Positions 8,274 to 17,800 are shown, counted from the stretch's first letter. The stretch: DNA of 64,000 nucleotides from Deltaproteobacteria bacterium UBA5205 (GCA_002412715.1 DHVP01000042.1:72405-136404), one strand, 5' to 3'. The notes: generated by a model not told the origin, from the letters alone. Numbers and translations are program-made.

Positions 8274-8831
8274 TCACTCCGGCCCGCGCCTGTTGAAAAG
8301 GCTCATCGCCTTTGATCCACTTTCAAAGACAAAGACCTTCAGGGCGTCGCATGCGACATCGATAATTTCCGCAAGCCCCTCTGTCTCTTCCCTGGGGAAT
8401 CGCGACAGGACATATTCCTCGGCAGGTATGCCGGGTTGTCTCCCTATGCCTATCTTGAGTCGATAGAAATCCGCGGTACCCAGGTTTTCGATCACCGACC
8501 GGACACCCTTGTGACCGCCGTCCCTGCCCCCGAGACGGATCCGCATTTTGCCGAAATCCATGTCGAGATCATCGTGTATGATGATTACATGATCGGGCGA
8601 AACCTTGAATTTTCCAACCAGCCTGGCCACAGGGCCACCGGAGAGATTCATGTATGTGTCGGGTTTTGCAAGGACCAGGTCATCTGTCAACCCGATCCTG
8701 CAACCCGAATCTTTCTTTGTAACGGGTATCTTGAAGCGTTCGGAAAAACGCTCTATGACAAGATAACCGATATTATGCCGCGTAAAGGTATAATCGGAGC
8801 CTTTGTTGCCAAGCCCGCACAACAGATGCAC
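8274..8831 (-). CDS. pth: Peptidyl-tRNA hydrolase
   Basis: 185 aa. Releases tRNA from stalled peptidyl-tRNA by cleaving the ester bond. Visible family features: N-terminal GLGNKGSDYTFTRHNIGYLV with the substrate-binding Asn and the catalytic His of RHN, and HDDLDMDFGKMRIR with the catalytic Asp. The usual GNPG turn is GNKG here, a minor change. The C-terminal GGHKGVRSVIENLGT is also typical. It lies between rplY and ychF, the common arrangement. Confidence 0.96.
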   Translation of the reverse strand: MHLLCGLGNKGSDYTFTRHNIGYLVIERFSERFKIPVTKKDSGCRIGLTDDLVLAKPDTYMNLSGGPVARLVGKFKVSPDHVIIIHDDLDMDFGKMRIRLGGRDGGHKGVRSVIENLGTADFYRLKIGIGRQPGIPAEEYVLSRFPREETEGLAEIIDVACDALKVFVFESGSKAMSLFNRRGPE

Positions 8832-8837
8832 GAGCCC

Positions 8838-9464
8838 TTACTCCTCTTTCTCCTTTGTCTCCAAAACCTCGGCTGCTTCCTCGACACCGGCCTTCTTCTC
8901 TTCCACCGCCGGAGGTATGACACTGAGGATGGCGACATCTCCGTGTTCCACAAGTTTTACGCCCGGCAGAGATAAGTCACTCACATGGACGGAATCGCCA
9001 ATATCGAGTTCCGACATGTCGATGACGATCTCTTCGGGGATCTGACCCGGAAGACACTCCACCTTCATGGACCTCAAGTGGACATCAACGATACCACCCA
9101 GGACCTCGCCCTTGGCTTTGCCCGACAGATGGATGGGCACTTCGACTTCCACGGTCTTTTCCATGGAAACGTTGTAAAAATCGATGTGCATGATCCGTGT
9201 GCCAAGGCCGTCCCGCTGTATCTCTTTCACCATGACGGGCCGACTTTCAACGACCTCGCCGCCATGGATCTCCATATCGAGAATGACGTTTCTCTTCATG
9301 CGCCGGGTGATCTTCTCCCAATCCTTCGCCGAGACGGTTATCGAAACCGGCTCAACGTTGCCGCCGTAAAGCACCGCCGGAATGCTCCCTGCGCCTCTGA
9401 TCTTTCTTGCTACATTCTTTCCCGTTAAAACTCTTTTGTCTGCCCTGATTAAAACCTGTTCCAT
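8838..9464 (-). CDS. rplY: 50S ribosomal protein L25 (Ctc type)
   Basis: 208 aa, the long two-domain form: an N-terminal 5S-rRNA-binding domain (about residues 1-95, with GSIPAVLYGG and MHIDFYNVSM) and the C-terminal TL5 domain (about 96-185, GEVLGGIVDVHLRSMKVECLPGQIPEEI in part). The last 20 residues are acidic (EEAAEVLETKEKEE). It binds 5S rRNA at the central protuberance. Cotranscribed with pth (6-base gap); a purine-rich ribosome site GGGAGGAAC precedes the ATG. Confidence 0.96.
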   Translation of the reverse strand: MEQVLIRADKRVLTGKNVARKIRGAGSIPAVLYGGNVEPVSITVSAKDWEKITRRMKRNVILDMEIHGGEVVESRPVMVKEIQRDGLGTRIMHIDFYNVSMEKTVEVEVPIHLSGKAKGEVLGGIVDVHLRSMKVECLPGQIPEEIVIDMSELDIGDSVHVSDLSLPGVKLVEHGDVAILSVIPPAVEEKKAGVEEAAEVLETKEKEE

Positions 9465-9478
9465 AATGTTCCTCCCAA

Positions 9479-10414
9479 CTATATGAACAACGAACTTACG
9501 GATGCATCGCTGTGTATTCTCTTTATGGCTTCTCCGAGTATTGGCGATACGTCCAGAACTTTTATCTTCTTCGATCCCCTGCCCTCTTCTGAAAGGGGAA
9601 TCGTATTTGTAGCGATCAATTCTTTGAGCGGTGAATCGTTGATCCTCTCTATGGCCTTTCCCGAAAGAACCGGATGGGTACAGCAGGCATAGACAACCTT
9701 CGCGCCGCCGTCTACGAGCGCCTGCGCTGCCTGAACGATAGTCCCGCCCGTATCGATCATATCATCGATGAGGATGGCCGTTCTGCCCTTGACGTCGCCG
9801 ATGACATGCATAACTTTCGATTCGTTCGCCTTTTCACGTCTTTTGTCGATAATTGCGATGGTGGCATTGATCCTCTTGCCCAGCTCGCGGGCACGCTCCA
9901 CGCCGCCGGCATCAGGGGAAACGACAACGACATCCCCCTCGATCTTCTTGATGTAGTCAAACTGAACGGGGAGCGCGTACAGGTGGTCCACAGGGATATC
10001 GAAAAAACCCTGAATCTGGCCGGCATGAAGGTCCATAGCCAGTATCCTCGATGCGCCGGCAATGGTGATAAGGTTCGCCACGAGCCTCGCCGAAATAGAC
10101 GTGCGGGGAAGAACCTTACGGTCCTGTCTCGCATACCCGTAGTAAGGCATCACCACGGTAATCCGTCCCGCTGAGGCCCTCTTCAGGGCATCCACCATGA
10201 TGAGCAGCTCCATAAGGTTATGATTTACCGGCGGACAGGTGGACTGCACGACGAAGGTATCCATACCGCGTACGCTTTCGTCAATCGAGACCTGAATCTC
10301 GCCGTCGCTGAACTGATTTATCTTGGCCTTCGCCAGCTTGATACCCAGGTACTCGGTGATCTTGTAGGCCAATTCCGGGTTTGCGTTGCCAGTCAATATT
10401 CTGAGTTTATCCAA
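9479..10414 (-). CDS. prs: Ribose-phosphate pyrophosphokinase
   Basis: 311 aa. Makes PRPP from ribose 5-phosphate and ATP, feeding purine, pyrimidine, His and Trp synthesis. Family features: FSDGEIQVSIDESVRG, the flexible-loop RQDRKVLPRTSISA region, the metal-binding DLHAGQIQGFFDIPVDHL, and the PRPP loop ILIDDMIDTGGT. Located between tRNA-Gln and rplY in a minus-strand block, 14 bases upstream of rplY. Confidence 0.97.
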   Translation of the reverse strand: MDKLRILTGNANPELAYKITEYLGIKLAKAKINQFSDGEIQVSIDESVRGMDTFVVQSTCPPVNHNLMELLIMVDALKRASAGRITVVMPYYGYARQDRKVLPRTSISARLVANLITIAGASRILAMDLHAGQIQGFFDIPVDHLYALPVQFDYIKKIEGDVVVVSPDAGGVERARELGKRINATIAIIDKRREKANESKVMHVIGDVKGRTAILIDDMIDTGGTIVQAAQALVDGGAKVVYACCTHPVLSGKAIERINDSPLKELIATNTIPLSEEGRGSKKIKVLDVSPILGEAIKRIHSDASVSSLFI

Positions 10415-10445
10415 TCAAAACCCCCTGAGGATTATATAATGTTTG

Positions 10446-10517
10446 CTGGGGCGGGAGGATTCGAACCTCCGAATGCAGGCTCCAAAGGCCTGTGTCTTAC
10501 CGCTTGACGACACCCCA
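10446..10517 (-). tRNA. tRNA-Gln (anticodon TTG)
   Basis: Cloverleaf folded by eye: acceptor TGGGGTG pairs with CGCCCCA (one G-T pair), anticodon stem CAGGC/GCCTG encloses the loop CTTTGGA with anticodon TTG, T-arm GGAGGTTCGAATCCTCC is perfect. Discriminator base G. The 3' CCA is not encoded. It sits 7 bases after spoVG and about 30 bases before prs, inside a protein-coding block. Confidence 0.96.
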
Positions 10518-10524
10518 AAAGTTT

Positions 10525-10794
10525 TCACAATGTTTGAGGTCTGTTTATTTCCTGCTCGTAGGCCCCGAGAACGCTCTCCTCTATCATCTGCCGGGTGACG
10601 TTATTCAAAGGATGGACCGTGTCACGGAATGAGCCGTCTTTCATCTTCTTGCTCGGCATGGCGACGAAGAATTTGCTCTCACCCTGGATTACCTTGAGAT
10701 CCCGGACAATGAAACAATCGTCAAAGACGATCGATGCATACGCCTTCACCCGCTTTTCATCAACGGGGAATATCCTTACATCGGTAATCTCCAT
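10525..10794 (-). CDS. spoVG: Septation protein SpoVG family
   Basis: 89 aa from the ATG at 10794, which has a good GGGAGG ribosome site and begins MEITDVRIFPVDEKRVKAYAS, the conserved SpoVG start; a longer reading from 10824 overlaps ispE and is less likely. SpoVG is a small nucleic-acid-binding regulator, first known from Bacillus sporulation and septation but present in many non-sporulating bacteria. Its presence is not evidence for sporulation. IFDDCFIVRDLKVIQG-type and FVAMPSKKMKDGSFRD segments are visible. The ispE-spoVG-tRNA-Gln-prs order is commonly seen in deltaproteobacterial genomes. Confidence 0.95.
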   Translation of the reverse strand: MEITDVRIFPVDEKRVKAYASIVFDDCFIVRDLKVIQGESKFFVAMPSKKMKDGSFRDTVHPLNNVTRQMIEESVLGAYEQEINRPQTL

Positions 10795-10798
10795 TAGT

Positions 10799-11647
10799 TT
10801 ACCCTCCCTGCACGCTGTGCGCAATAAAAACAGTTCCTATCTTGTTTATTGCCGACAACAATGATGCCTGCTTCGCATCTTCTTCATTTCCGAAGATGGC
10901 AAACACCGACGAACCGCTTCCACTCATCAGCGAACCGAGAGCTTTTGTCTTTTTCAGCGCATCCTTGATCCCTTCGATTTGAGGACACATCGAGATGGCG
11001 ACACGTTCGAGGTCATTCTCCAAAATGCCCGCGATTACATCCGGATTACTGAAATTTCCCCTCAATTTAATATCGTTTTGCTCCTTTGTCAACACGATTT
11101 TTAAGCCTTCATAAACGGCTTTCGTCGATATGCTGACATTCGGATACACAACGACATACCACATCAGGGGCAGTTCGATTGGTGTGATTACATCACCTGT
11201 CCCTTCCATGATGCAGGGAGTTCCATGGAGAAACAGGGGAACATCGGCGCCCACCCGGCTGCCGATGCGACTTAGTTCTTCGCTGCTGAGACCAAGCTCC
11301 CAGCGTGCACAAAGCTCTTTCAATACCGTGGCGGCGTTGCTGCTCGGTCCGCCGAGACCGCTGCCGATGGGGATGTGTTTTTCGATGGACACATGAATGC
11401 CTCTGCGGACCGAAGCGGCCTCGCTCAGCATCCGGATTGCCCGGTACACCGTGTTCCCTTCTCCCCGGGGAAGAATTCCCTTGTCATCGTCAACGATAAT
11501 CTCATCGCCCGCAATGTCCTCAATATGAATTCGGTCACAGAGGGAAATAAGATCGACAATGCTGCGGATATTATGATAGCCGTCGGGCCGCCTGGAAAGG
11601 ACTTTAAGATACAGATTGACCTTGGCAGGTGAAAGAAGGGTCTTCAT
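10799..11647 (-). CDS. ispE: 4-diphosphocytidyl-2-C-methyl-D-erythritol kinase
   Basis: 282 aa GHMP kinase of the non-mevalonate isoprenoid pathway. N-terminal SPAKVNLYLKVLSRRPDGYHNI is the IspE signature; the ATP-binding GHMP motif is IPIGSGLGGPSSNAATVLKEL (near residues 90-110), and the C-terminal motif is LGSLMSGSGSSVFAIFG. Upstream of spoVG (5 bases between the stop and the chosen spoVG start) and downstream of rng. Confidence 0.96.
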   Translation of the reverse strand: MKTLLSPAKVNLYLKVLSRRPDGYHNIRSIVDLISLCDRIHIEDIAGDEIIVDDDKGILPRGEGNTVYRAIRMLSEAASVRRGIHVSIEKHIPIGSGLGGPSSNAATVLKELCARWELGLSSEELSRIGSRVGADVPLFLHGTPCIMEGTGDVITPIELPLMWYVVVYPNVSISTKAVYEGLKIVLTKEQNDIKLRGNFSNPDVIAGILENDLERVAISMCPQIEGIKDALKKTKALGSLMSGSGSSVFAIFGNEEDAKQASLLSAINKIGTVFIAHSVQGG

Positions 11648-11652
11648 CGTTC

Positions 11653-13134
11653 CTACATTATTCCTTCTATCTGGAACTTTTCAATCCCAAAATCGGGATT
11701 GGCGACGAGGTTCACCTTTGTCCCGTAGGCCGTCTCTATCTGTTCCAGCGAACTTTTCTCCTCTTCATAGAGAAGATTTGCCACATCCGGAGAGAGATAG
11801 ATGGTGAATATTCTCCCTTCGCCCTTTCTGCATGCGCTCCTGAGTTCTCTGAGCACCTCATAACAGACGGTAAAACGGGATTTAATATATCCTGAGCCTT
11901 CACAATTGGGACATGTCTCGGTCAGGAGGTTGACAACGTTGTGACGAGTCCGCTTCCTGGTGAGCTGGACGAGCCCCAATTCGCTGATGGGATAAGCGAA
12001 GGTCTTGATCCTGTCCTTCTTTAGGGTATCCATCAGCGACTGGAAAACAATCTCACGTGATTCTTTGCGCTCCATGTCGATAAAATCGACGATGATAATG
12101 CCGCCGACATTCCTGAGGCGTATCTGGTAGGCAATCTCCTTGACGGCTTCGAGATTCGTCCTCAGGATGGTGTCTTCCAGATCTTTTTTGCCAAGATACC
12201 GGCCTGTATTGACATCGATGACCGTGAGGGCCTCGGTGTAATCGAGGACGATGTAGCCCCCGGATTTCAGCCATATCTTCCTCTGCAGAAGCTTGGCTAC
12301 CTCCATCTCGATGCCGTAGACCTCGAAAATGGGGTCCCTTTCGTCGAAATAGACTACTTCGCAGCCCTCTTCCGGCAGGTATTCTTTGAGGAACTCCTCC
12401 AGCCGGCTGTAGACAAACTGATCGTCAACGATCACTTTCTTCAGGTTGTGCGAATGAAGATCGCGGACCACCCTGAAGATAATGCCAAGCTCCTGATGAA
12501 GGATCGCCGGGGCACGCGTTGCTTTTGCCTTCTCCTGGATGCTCTCCCAGATGCGCTTCAGGAAGATGAGGTCCGTCTCAAGCTCCTCTGAACTCTTACC
12601 TTCCGAAGCAGTCCTGCTTATGAGCCCGTACCCCTTGGGGCATATATCTTTCAACACTGTGGCAAGGCGTTTGCGTTCCTCTTCGTCCTCGATCTTTCGG
12701 GACACGCCGATATGGTCCGTACCGGGCATGAGAACGAGGAGTCTTCCGGGAAGCGTGATCTTCGACGTTACCCGCGTTCCCTTCTGTCCGATGGGCTCAC
12801 GGGAAACCTGCACGATCAGCTCCTGGCCATCCTCAAGAACGCCCTCGATCCTCTCGCCCCCCTCAAAATGAAAATCGGCGCCATCGAACTCCTCGTACAT
12901 CATGCGGTCGAGAATGATGTCTCCAACATAGAGGAAGGCCGACTTCTCAAGTCCGATGTCAATGAAGGCGGCATCCATCCCGGGGACAATCCTCACAACC
13001 TTGCCCTTGTATATGCTGCCCACCATGCTATGATCGTTTTTCTTTTCGATAAAGAATTCCACGAGAACGCCATTCTCAAGGAAAGCGATCCTCGTTTCGC
13101 TGTACGTCACATTTATAACCAGTTCAGATGCCAT
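11653..13134 (-). CDS. rng: Ribonuclease G/E family endoribonuclease
   Basis: 493 aa, RNase G length, with no long C-terminal scaffold as in RNase E. The S1 RNA-binding domain is near residues 37-125 (GSIYKGKVVRIVPGMDAAFI). The catalytic DNase-I-like part has VIDVNTGRYLGKKDLEDT, with the first metal-binding Asp, and IIIVDFIDM with the second. The zinc-link CPNCEGSGY near residue 405 holds the dimer interface. Acts on rRNA and mRNA 5' regions. The gene overlaps the upstream radical SAM gene by 11 bases. Confidence 0.95.
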   Translation of the reverse strand: MASELVINVTYSETRIAFLENGVLVEFFIEKKNDHSMVGSIYKGKVVRIVPGMDAAFIDIGLEKSAFLYVGDIILDRMMYEEFDGADFHFEGGERIEGVLEDGQELIVQVSREPIGQKGTRVTSKITLPGRLLVLMPGTDHIGVSRKIEDEEERKRLATVLKDICPKGYGLISRTASEGKSSEELETDLIFLKRIWESIQEKAKATRAPAILHQELGIIFRVVRDLHSHNLKKVIVDDQFVYSRLEEFLKEYLPEEGCEVVYFDERDPIFEVYGIEMEVAKLLQRKIWLKSGGYIVLDYTEALTVIDVNTGRYLGKKDLEDTILRTNLEAVKEIAYQIRLRNVGGIIIVDFIDMERKESREIVFQSLMDTLKKDRIKTFAYPISELGLVQLTRKRTRHNVVNLLTETCPNCEGSGYIKSRFTVCYEVLRELRSACRKGEGRIFTIYLSPDVANLLYEEEKSSLEQIETAYGTKVNLVANPDFGIEKFQIEGIM

Positions 13135-15421
13135 GTATTCGTCTCGATTCTACCTTGATGATCCTCGTGTAACCGCCCTCAGTCCAAAGTTGCTTGACGC
13201 CCTTGCCCCGCCACAGAGACAGATACCTTCCCGCGGCGCCCTTCCACGCAATGGGTTCACCCTCCGGCGGTGCATCCGAAATCAAAATGAACAGATAATC
13301 TTTTACCATATCTTTCAGAGAACCTTCCATAAATTCGTATATTCTTATGCCCGAAGGCAGCCTTTCGTTGATCTTTTGCACCGCCCGCGCATCCACGGTC
13401 ATGCTGCTGTCCGTTTCTATCTCAATAAGCTCGCAGAAACTCTCCACCCCTACGGGAAGCGCGTCCGTCAGGGCTATCTTCGGCAGCGGGTGATACTTTC
13501 CCCGTGTCCTTATCCTGATACCTGAAGCCTTCATTGCCCTTACAAGGATGTTCATCGTGTCGAGGTGGCCGATGTACCGGGCGTCAGCGTACTTGCCGTA
13601 GCGAAAGGTGACCTTTTTCGTTCCCTCGGGCAGATCGACCGCGTGCGCGGCCGTGTCGCCGGATTTAATGGAGATATCGGACGGAGCCCGGACGGATTCG
13701 CATTTCCGGAGGCCTTTTTCAATCCCCGTGCATGCAAGCCCGCATGCGGCGCATCCAGTCAGGCAATCCACTGTCATGTCACCCGTTTCTGCCTTTTCCA
13801 GTTCTTTCAGAAGAAAACTGGTATCGAAACCCATGTCGACCATATCCCAGGGCAATTTTCCCGCGGGGTCGCGGGGGCCCGTGTATGACTTCATATCCGA
13901 CAGATCTTCTTCAAACCACTGCAGGTATGGTTCAAAGGAAAAAAACTCCCTCCACGCTTCGAGGCGTACGCCCTGCCCGTGAAGGTACTCGAAAAGCCCC
14001 GCAAGACGCTCGTCCGCCCGCGCCACGATACCCTCGACGATGCTCACCGAGGTGTCGCGGTATCTCACCCGGACGCCGGTCTTTTTGAGGGCGTCCTTGA
14101 TGAGCATGATCTTCTGTGTCAGGATGTCTTCGTCATCCATGGACAGCCACTGAAAAGGGGTATGGGGTTTGGGAGTAAAGGGCGATACGGAGAGGTTCAC
14201 ATCCATGCCCGCCGCCCGGAATGGAAGTATCACGTCACGGACGGCCAGAAGGTCATCATCCGTCTCCCAGGGAAAGCCGACCATGAGATAAAGCTTCAGT
14301 CTGCGCCAGCCAAGGGCTTTAAGCTGAGGCAATTGCCTCACGAGATTTTCCACGTCTATGTCCTTGTTGAGCCGGGCACGCAAGCCCGGGGTCGGGGCCT
14401 CCAGGGCAAAGGTGAACCCCGTGCGGGCCATCTCTCCCATGGCGGCTATCTCCGCGCTTCCTATACTGCCGATCTTGAGCGACGGGAGGCTGACGGACAG
14501 GCCCTGATAGTTGGTCTTCGCATAGTCAAGCACGTCGAAAAGGGACCCATAATCCCCGGAACTCAGCGACAACAATGAAATCTCCTCATAACCGGTATTG
14601 CGAAGCCCTTCGTCAATGACCCCTTTGACTGCCTCGAAGGAACGCTCACGGTAAGGACGGTAGCCGAACCCGGCAAGGCAAAACCTGCAGCCATTCCCGC
14701 AACCCCGTGATATTTCTATGTTGAGCCGGTTATGAACGCTGTCCACCGTAGGTATGGGAGGGCGAACGGGATGGTACGCGCTGTCAAGATCACCGACGAA
14801 AAGGCGCTTCACGTCCGGGGAAGAGACAAACGGGGAATGGACCCCTTCCAGCTTTGCCAGTTCCGCTATAACCCTGCCCCTCGTTTCACCTTTCATCTCC
14901 CGGACTCTATTCAGTATTGAAACGAGGACCTCGTCGCCTTCACCTGCCACTATGATATCGAAGAACCGTTCGTAGGGCTTCGGGTTAAGCATAAGCGGAC
15001 CGCCACCGATGACGACGGGGTCTTTGCCATCCCTTTCCTGTGCACGTATCTTGACGCCCCCGAGGTCAAGCATGTTGAGAACGTTTGTCACATTCAGCTC
15101 GTAAGTCATTGAAAACCCTATGACATCCATTTCATGAAGAGGCGTTTTCGATTCCAGGGTTGCAAGTGCGGCACCTGTGCTCCTGAGATAATCCTCCATA
15201 TCCGACCAGGGCGCGAAACACCTTTCACACCAGACGCCTTCAACATTATTTGCGATCTCATACAGAAGAAAGAGACCATAGTACGACATGGCTATCTCGT
15301 ATATATCGGGATAGCACAGGGCAAAACGAACCCTGACGTCCTTCGGGTCCTTTCTCGTATGATTGGGCTCGCAGCCAATATACCGCGCGGGCCTCATGAT
15401 ATGTCGGGGAATGTTAAGCAT
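13124..15421 (-). CDS. TIGR03960-type radical SAM protein fused to a DUF2344 domain
   Basis: 765 aa. Radical SAM cluster motif GCGNGCRFC (C-x3-C-x2-C) near residue 245, preceded by an N-terminal region with a B12-binding-like fold (DIIVAGEGDE, GGGPLMLNPKP). The C-terminal 210 residues, VTFRYGKYADARYIGHLDTM onward, match the DUF2344 (TIGR03936) domain. In other bacteria the two domains can be separate neighbouring genes; here they are fused. A Cys-rich linker CLTGCAACGLACTG sits between them, possibly another Fe-S site. The substrate is unknown, though frequent linkage with rng and L21/L27 genes suggests RNA or ribosome modification. Confidence 0.9.
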   Translation of the reverse strand: MLNIPRHIMRPARYIGCEPNHTRKDPKDVRVRFALCYPDIYEIAMSYYGLFLLYEIANNVEGVWCERCFAPWSDMEDYLRSTGAALATLESKTPLHEMDVIGFSMTYELNVTNVLNMLDLGGVKIRAQERDGKDPVVIGGGPLMLNPKPYERFFDIIVAGEGDEVLVSILNRVREMKGETRGRVIAELAKLEGVHSPFVSSPDVKRLFVGDLDSAYHPVRPPIPTVDSVHNRLNIEISRGCGNGCRFCLAGFGYRPYRERSFEAVKGVIDEGLRNTGYEEISLLSLSSGDYGSLFDVLDYAKTNYQGLSVSLPSLKIGSIGSAEIAAMGEMARTGFTFALEAPTPGLRARLNKDIDVENLVRQLPQLKALGWRRLKLYLMVGFPWETDDDLLAVRDVILPFRAAGMDVNLSVSPFTPKPHTPFQWLSMDDEDILTQKIMLIKDALKKTGVRVRYRDTSVSIVEGIVARADERLAGLFEYLHGQGVRLEAWREFFSFEPYLQWFEEDLSDMKSYTGPRDPAGKLPWDMVDMGFDTSFLLKELEKAETGDMTVDCLTGCAACGLACTGIEKGLRKCESVRAPSDISIKSGDTAAHAVDLPEGTKKVTFRYGKYADARYIGHLDTMNILVRAMKASGIRIRTRGKYHPLPKIALTDALPVGVESFCELIEIETDSSMTVDARAVQKINERLPSGIRIYEFMEGSLKDMVKDYLFILISDAPPEGEPIAWKGAAGRYLSLWRGKGVKQLWTEGGYTRIIKVESRRIHGI

Positions 15422-15449
15422 GTTTTTTTCTCGCTGTGCTCCAAAAAAA

Positions 15450-15510
15450 CAGGTAATGGGTTATAGGTTATGGGAAAAACCTTTCCCTATCACCCATTAC
15501 CCATTACCTG
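15450..15510. repeat. Inverted heptad repeat overlapping the 3' end of the phosphohexomutase gene
   Basis: CAGGTAATGGG at 15450-15460 pairs with CCCATTACCTG at 15500-15510; the loop contains GGGAAAAACCTTTCCC, itself an inverted repeat. Read on the minus strand, the right arm provides the TAA stop of the phosphohexomutase (AGG TAA TGG). Confidence 0.85.
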
Positions 15511-16862
15511 TATCTCTTCATTATCTTTTCCAGATCTTCATTTACCATGGATTGGATGCGGTCGAGTCCCTCCCGGGTGCCGGCTTCGAACCTGAGAACG
15601 AGGATCGGCTGCGTGTTGGAGGAACGAACCAGCCCCCACCCACCGTCGAATATCGCTCTGACGCCATCAGTGTCTATGATGGGGTACTTGGAACGATAGA
15701 GGTCGGTCAGTTCGCGCACGACGTCAAACTTGACATTGTCAGCACAATCTATGCGTATCTCCGGGGTTGAATACGTCCGGGGAAGATCGCTCAAGAATTC
15801 CGATACGGGCCTGCCCTCTTCCTCCATTATTTCGAGGAACCTGAGAGACGCGTATATCGCGTCGTCATAGCCGAAGAAACGGTCGGCGAAAAAGATGTGG
15901 CCGCTCATTTCGCCGCCCATCAGGGCATGGGTCTCTTTCATCTTCTGCTTGATCAGGGAATGACCCGCCTTCCACATGATGGGGACACCACCTCGCCTGG
16001 CGATATCGTCGAAGAGATTCGTGGAGCACTTCACCTCCGAAACAAACGTCCCTCCCTTGTGCTCTTTAAGGATCTGCCGGGCAAAGATCAGCATGAGGTA
16101 GTCGCCCCATATGATACCGCCCTGTTCGTCGACGACGCCTATCCTGTCGGCGTCGCCGTCATAGCCGATTCCCACATCCGCCCTTTCCCTGCGGACAGTG
16201 TCCCGCAAAGCCACCAGGTTCTTTTCCACCGTCGGATCGGGAAAATGGTTGGGGAAATGGCCGTCCATGTCGCAAAAAAGATCCGTTACCTGTTGACCGA
16301 ACTCTCTCATGATGGGAAGAGCGATGACGCCTCCCGTACCGTTGCCGGCATCGATGACAACCTTGAAATTCTTTCCAATTTTTATGTTTGAGCGCAGATA
16401 TCCGTAGTAATCTTTGACGATGTCCTTATATTCGCCGTACGACCCCGTCCCCCTTGTATATCCTTCGGATTCGATGATCTTTCGTATATTCTGTATCTGT
16501 TCGCCATAGATGGTGGATTTGTCGACGGCAACCTTGAAACCGTTCATTGTGGGCGGGTTGTGGCTCCCCGTCACCATGATCCCGCCTTCGACATCGAGGT
16601 TGAAAAGCGAATAGTAAAAGAGGGGTGTCGGGGCAAGCCCGACATCGGTAACATCGAGACCGCTTTCGACCATTGTTTCGACAAGAAGATCGCGATAATG
16701 CTCGGAACTGAGCCGGCAATCGCGGCAGATGGAGGCCCGTTTCTTTCCCAGTCCCGCCATGTAGGACCCGAAGGCCCTGCCAATACTGCTAACGACGTCG
16801 TCGGTAAGGTCCTTCTCGACGTTTCCCCTGATGTCATATTCCCTGAAAATCTCGTTGTTCAT
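15504..16862 (-). CDS. Phosphomannomutase/phosphoglucomutase (alpha-D-phosphohexomutase)
   Basis: 452 aa, four-domain phosphohexomutase of the AlgC/ManB type. The active-site phosphoserine loop is IMVTGSHNPPTMNGFK near residue 95; the metal-binding loop is GYDGDADRIGVVD near residue 233; the sugar-specificity loop GGEMSGHIFF near residue 318; the phosphate-binding loop is in VRSSNTQPILVLRFEA near residue 415. It interconverts hexose 1- and 6-phosphates for polysaccharide or LPS precursors; whether mannose or glucose is preferred cannot be told. The stop codon lies in a heptad repeat. Confidence 0.93.
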   Translation of the reverse strand: MNNEIFREYDIRGNVEKDLTDDVVSSIGRAFGSYMAGLGKKRASICRDCRLSSEHYRDLLVETMVESGLDVTDVGLAPTPLFYYSLFNLDVEGGIMVTGSHNPPTMNGFKVAVDKSTIYGEQIQNIRKIIESEGYTRGTGSYGEYKDIVKDYYGYLRSNIKIGKNFKVVIDAGNGTGGVIALPIMREFGQQVTDLFCDMDGHFPNHFPDPTVEKNLVALRDTVRRERADVGIGYDGDADRIGVVDEQGGIIWGDYLMLIFARQILKEHKGGTFVSEVKCSTNLFDDIARRGGVPIMWKAGHSLIKQKMKETHALMGGEMSGHIFFADRFFGYDDAIYASLRFLEIMEEEGRPVSEFLSDLPRTYSTPEIRIDCADNVKFDVVRELTDLYRSKYPIIDTDGVRAIFDGGWGLVRSSNTQPILVLRFEAGTREGLDRIQSMVNEDLEKIMKRYR

Positions 16863-16974
16863 GGCAACTCCTTATCCGGACCGATTATCCTTCCTGTCGG
16901 CTAATAATGGCGGTCTTGACAATGTAAAAATCCGCGGCAGGGGTACGACAGGCCTGTCCGAGGTCAAGCTGGTG

Positions 16975-17790
16975 CTAATTGTGGGGAGCGGCTTTGGCTG
17001 CCGTGTCGAATGCCGGCTTCTGTCGCAGCAACTCTAACATCATGAGAGCATTCCTCGCCGCTTTGCCTTCATGGCAATTATTGAAAAAGACGAAGGTCGT
17101 ATCAGCATGTGAGGCTATGTCCTCGATAGGTTGTACGAAGGTCTTCAACTCTTTCTCTGTATACAAATAATTATACCGGACGTCGACAGGTTCCCTGAAC
17201 CAGGCCCGGTTTCTGCCATGAAACCGGAAATAACCGGTTCGCGATGTGAGAACGGGCGTGAAGGGCATCAAGCCCTTGAGCTTTGGCTCATCGACAATGC
17301 AGAAGCCCAGGGAAAGCTCTCTCAAGAGATCGAAATACCGCTCGTCAAACCATCTGGAATTACGGAATTCCATGACCGACTTGTATCCGGCGAATTGGTC
17401 CTTCAGTTTTCGCAGGTACCCGATGTTTTCATCCGTCGGCAGAAACATGTAGGGAAACTGGAAAAGAAGGGCCTTCATGTTTTCTCCCAGCGGCTCGATA
17501 CCCTCTTTGAAAAGCCGGCATGTTTCCTTGATGTCATCGGCGATGCAATGGGTGATGCCTTTGTATCCCTTAACGACGAATGAAAAATCTCTCGGGGTCC
17601 TCCGGGCAAAGGAGTCCATCGTCTTACGGGAAGGCATGGCATAATAAGTATAGTTCACTTCCAGAGTCTTAAATCCCAGCTTGTTGACATAATAAGGGAG
17701 CATGTCCTGCTTTCTTGTGCCCTGCGGGTAGACCTCCCCTATCCAATCATCAAAAGAAAACCCGCTTGTTCCGATCAATATTTCGCCCAT
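16975..17790 (-). CDS. DUF72 family protein (YecE-like)
   Basis: 271 aa TIM-barrel-like protein. Starts with ILIGTSGFSFDDWIGEVYP, the family signature, followed by LEVNYTYYAMPSRKTMDSF and, later, RFHGRNRAWF and FVFFNNCHEGKAARNALMMLELL, all typical of DUF72. Function unknown; no catalytic activity is established for the family. It is divergent from the LOG-family gene, with which it shares a 78-base AT-rich promoter region. Confidence 0.9.
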   Translation of the reverse strand: MGEILIGTSGFSFDDWIGEVYPQGTRKQDMLPYYVNKLGFKTLEVNYTYYAMPSRKTMDSFARRTPRDFSFVVKGYKGITHCIADDIKETCRLFKEGIEPLGENMKALLFQFPYMFLPTDENIGYLRKLKDQFAGYKSVMEFRNSRWFDERYFDLLRELSLGFCIVDEPKLKGLMPFTPVLTSRTGYFRFHGRNRAWFREPVDVRYNYLYTEKELKTFVQPIEDIASHADTTFVFFNNCHEGKAARNALMMLELLRQKPAFDTAAKAAPHN

Positions 17791-17800
17791 TCGTTTTAAT

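Noticed and set aside
10525..10824. SpoVG taken as evidence for sporulation
   Set aside because: SpoVG is widespread in non-sporulating bacteria, and no other sporulation genes are present here.
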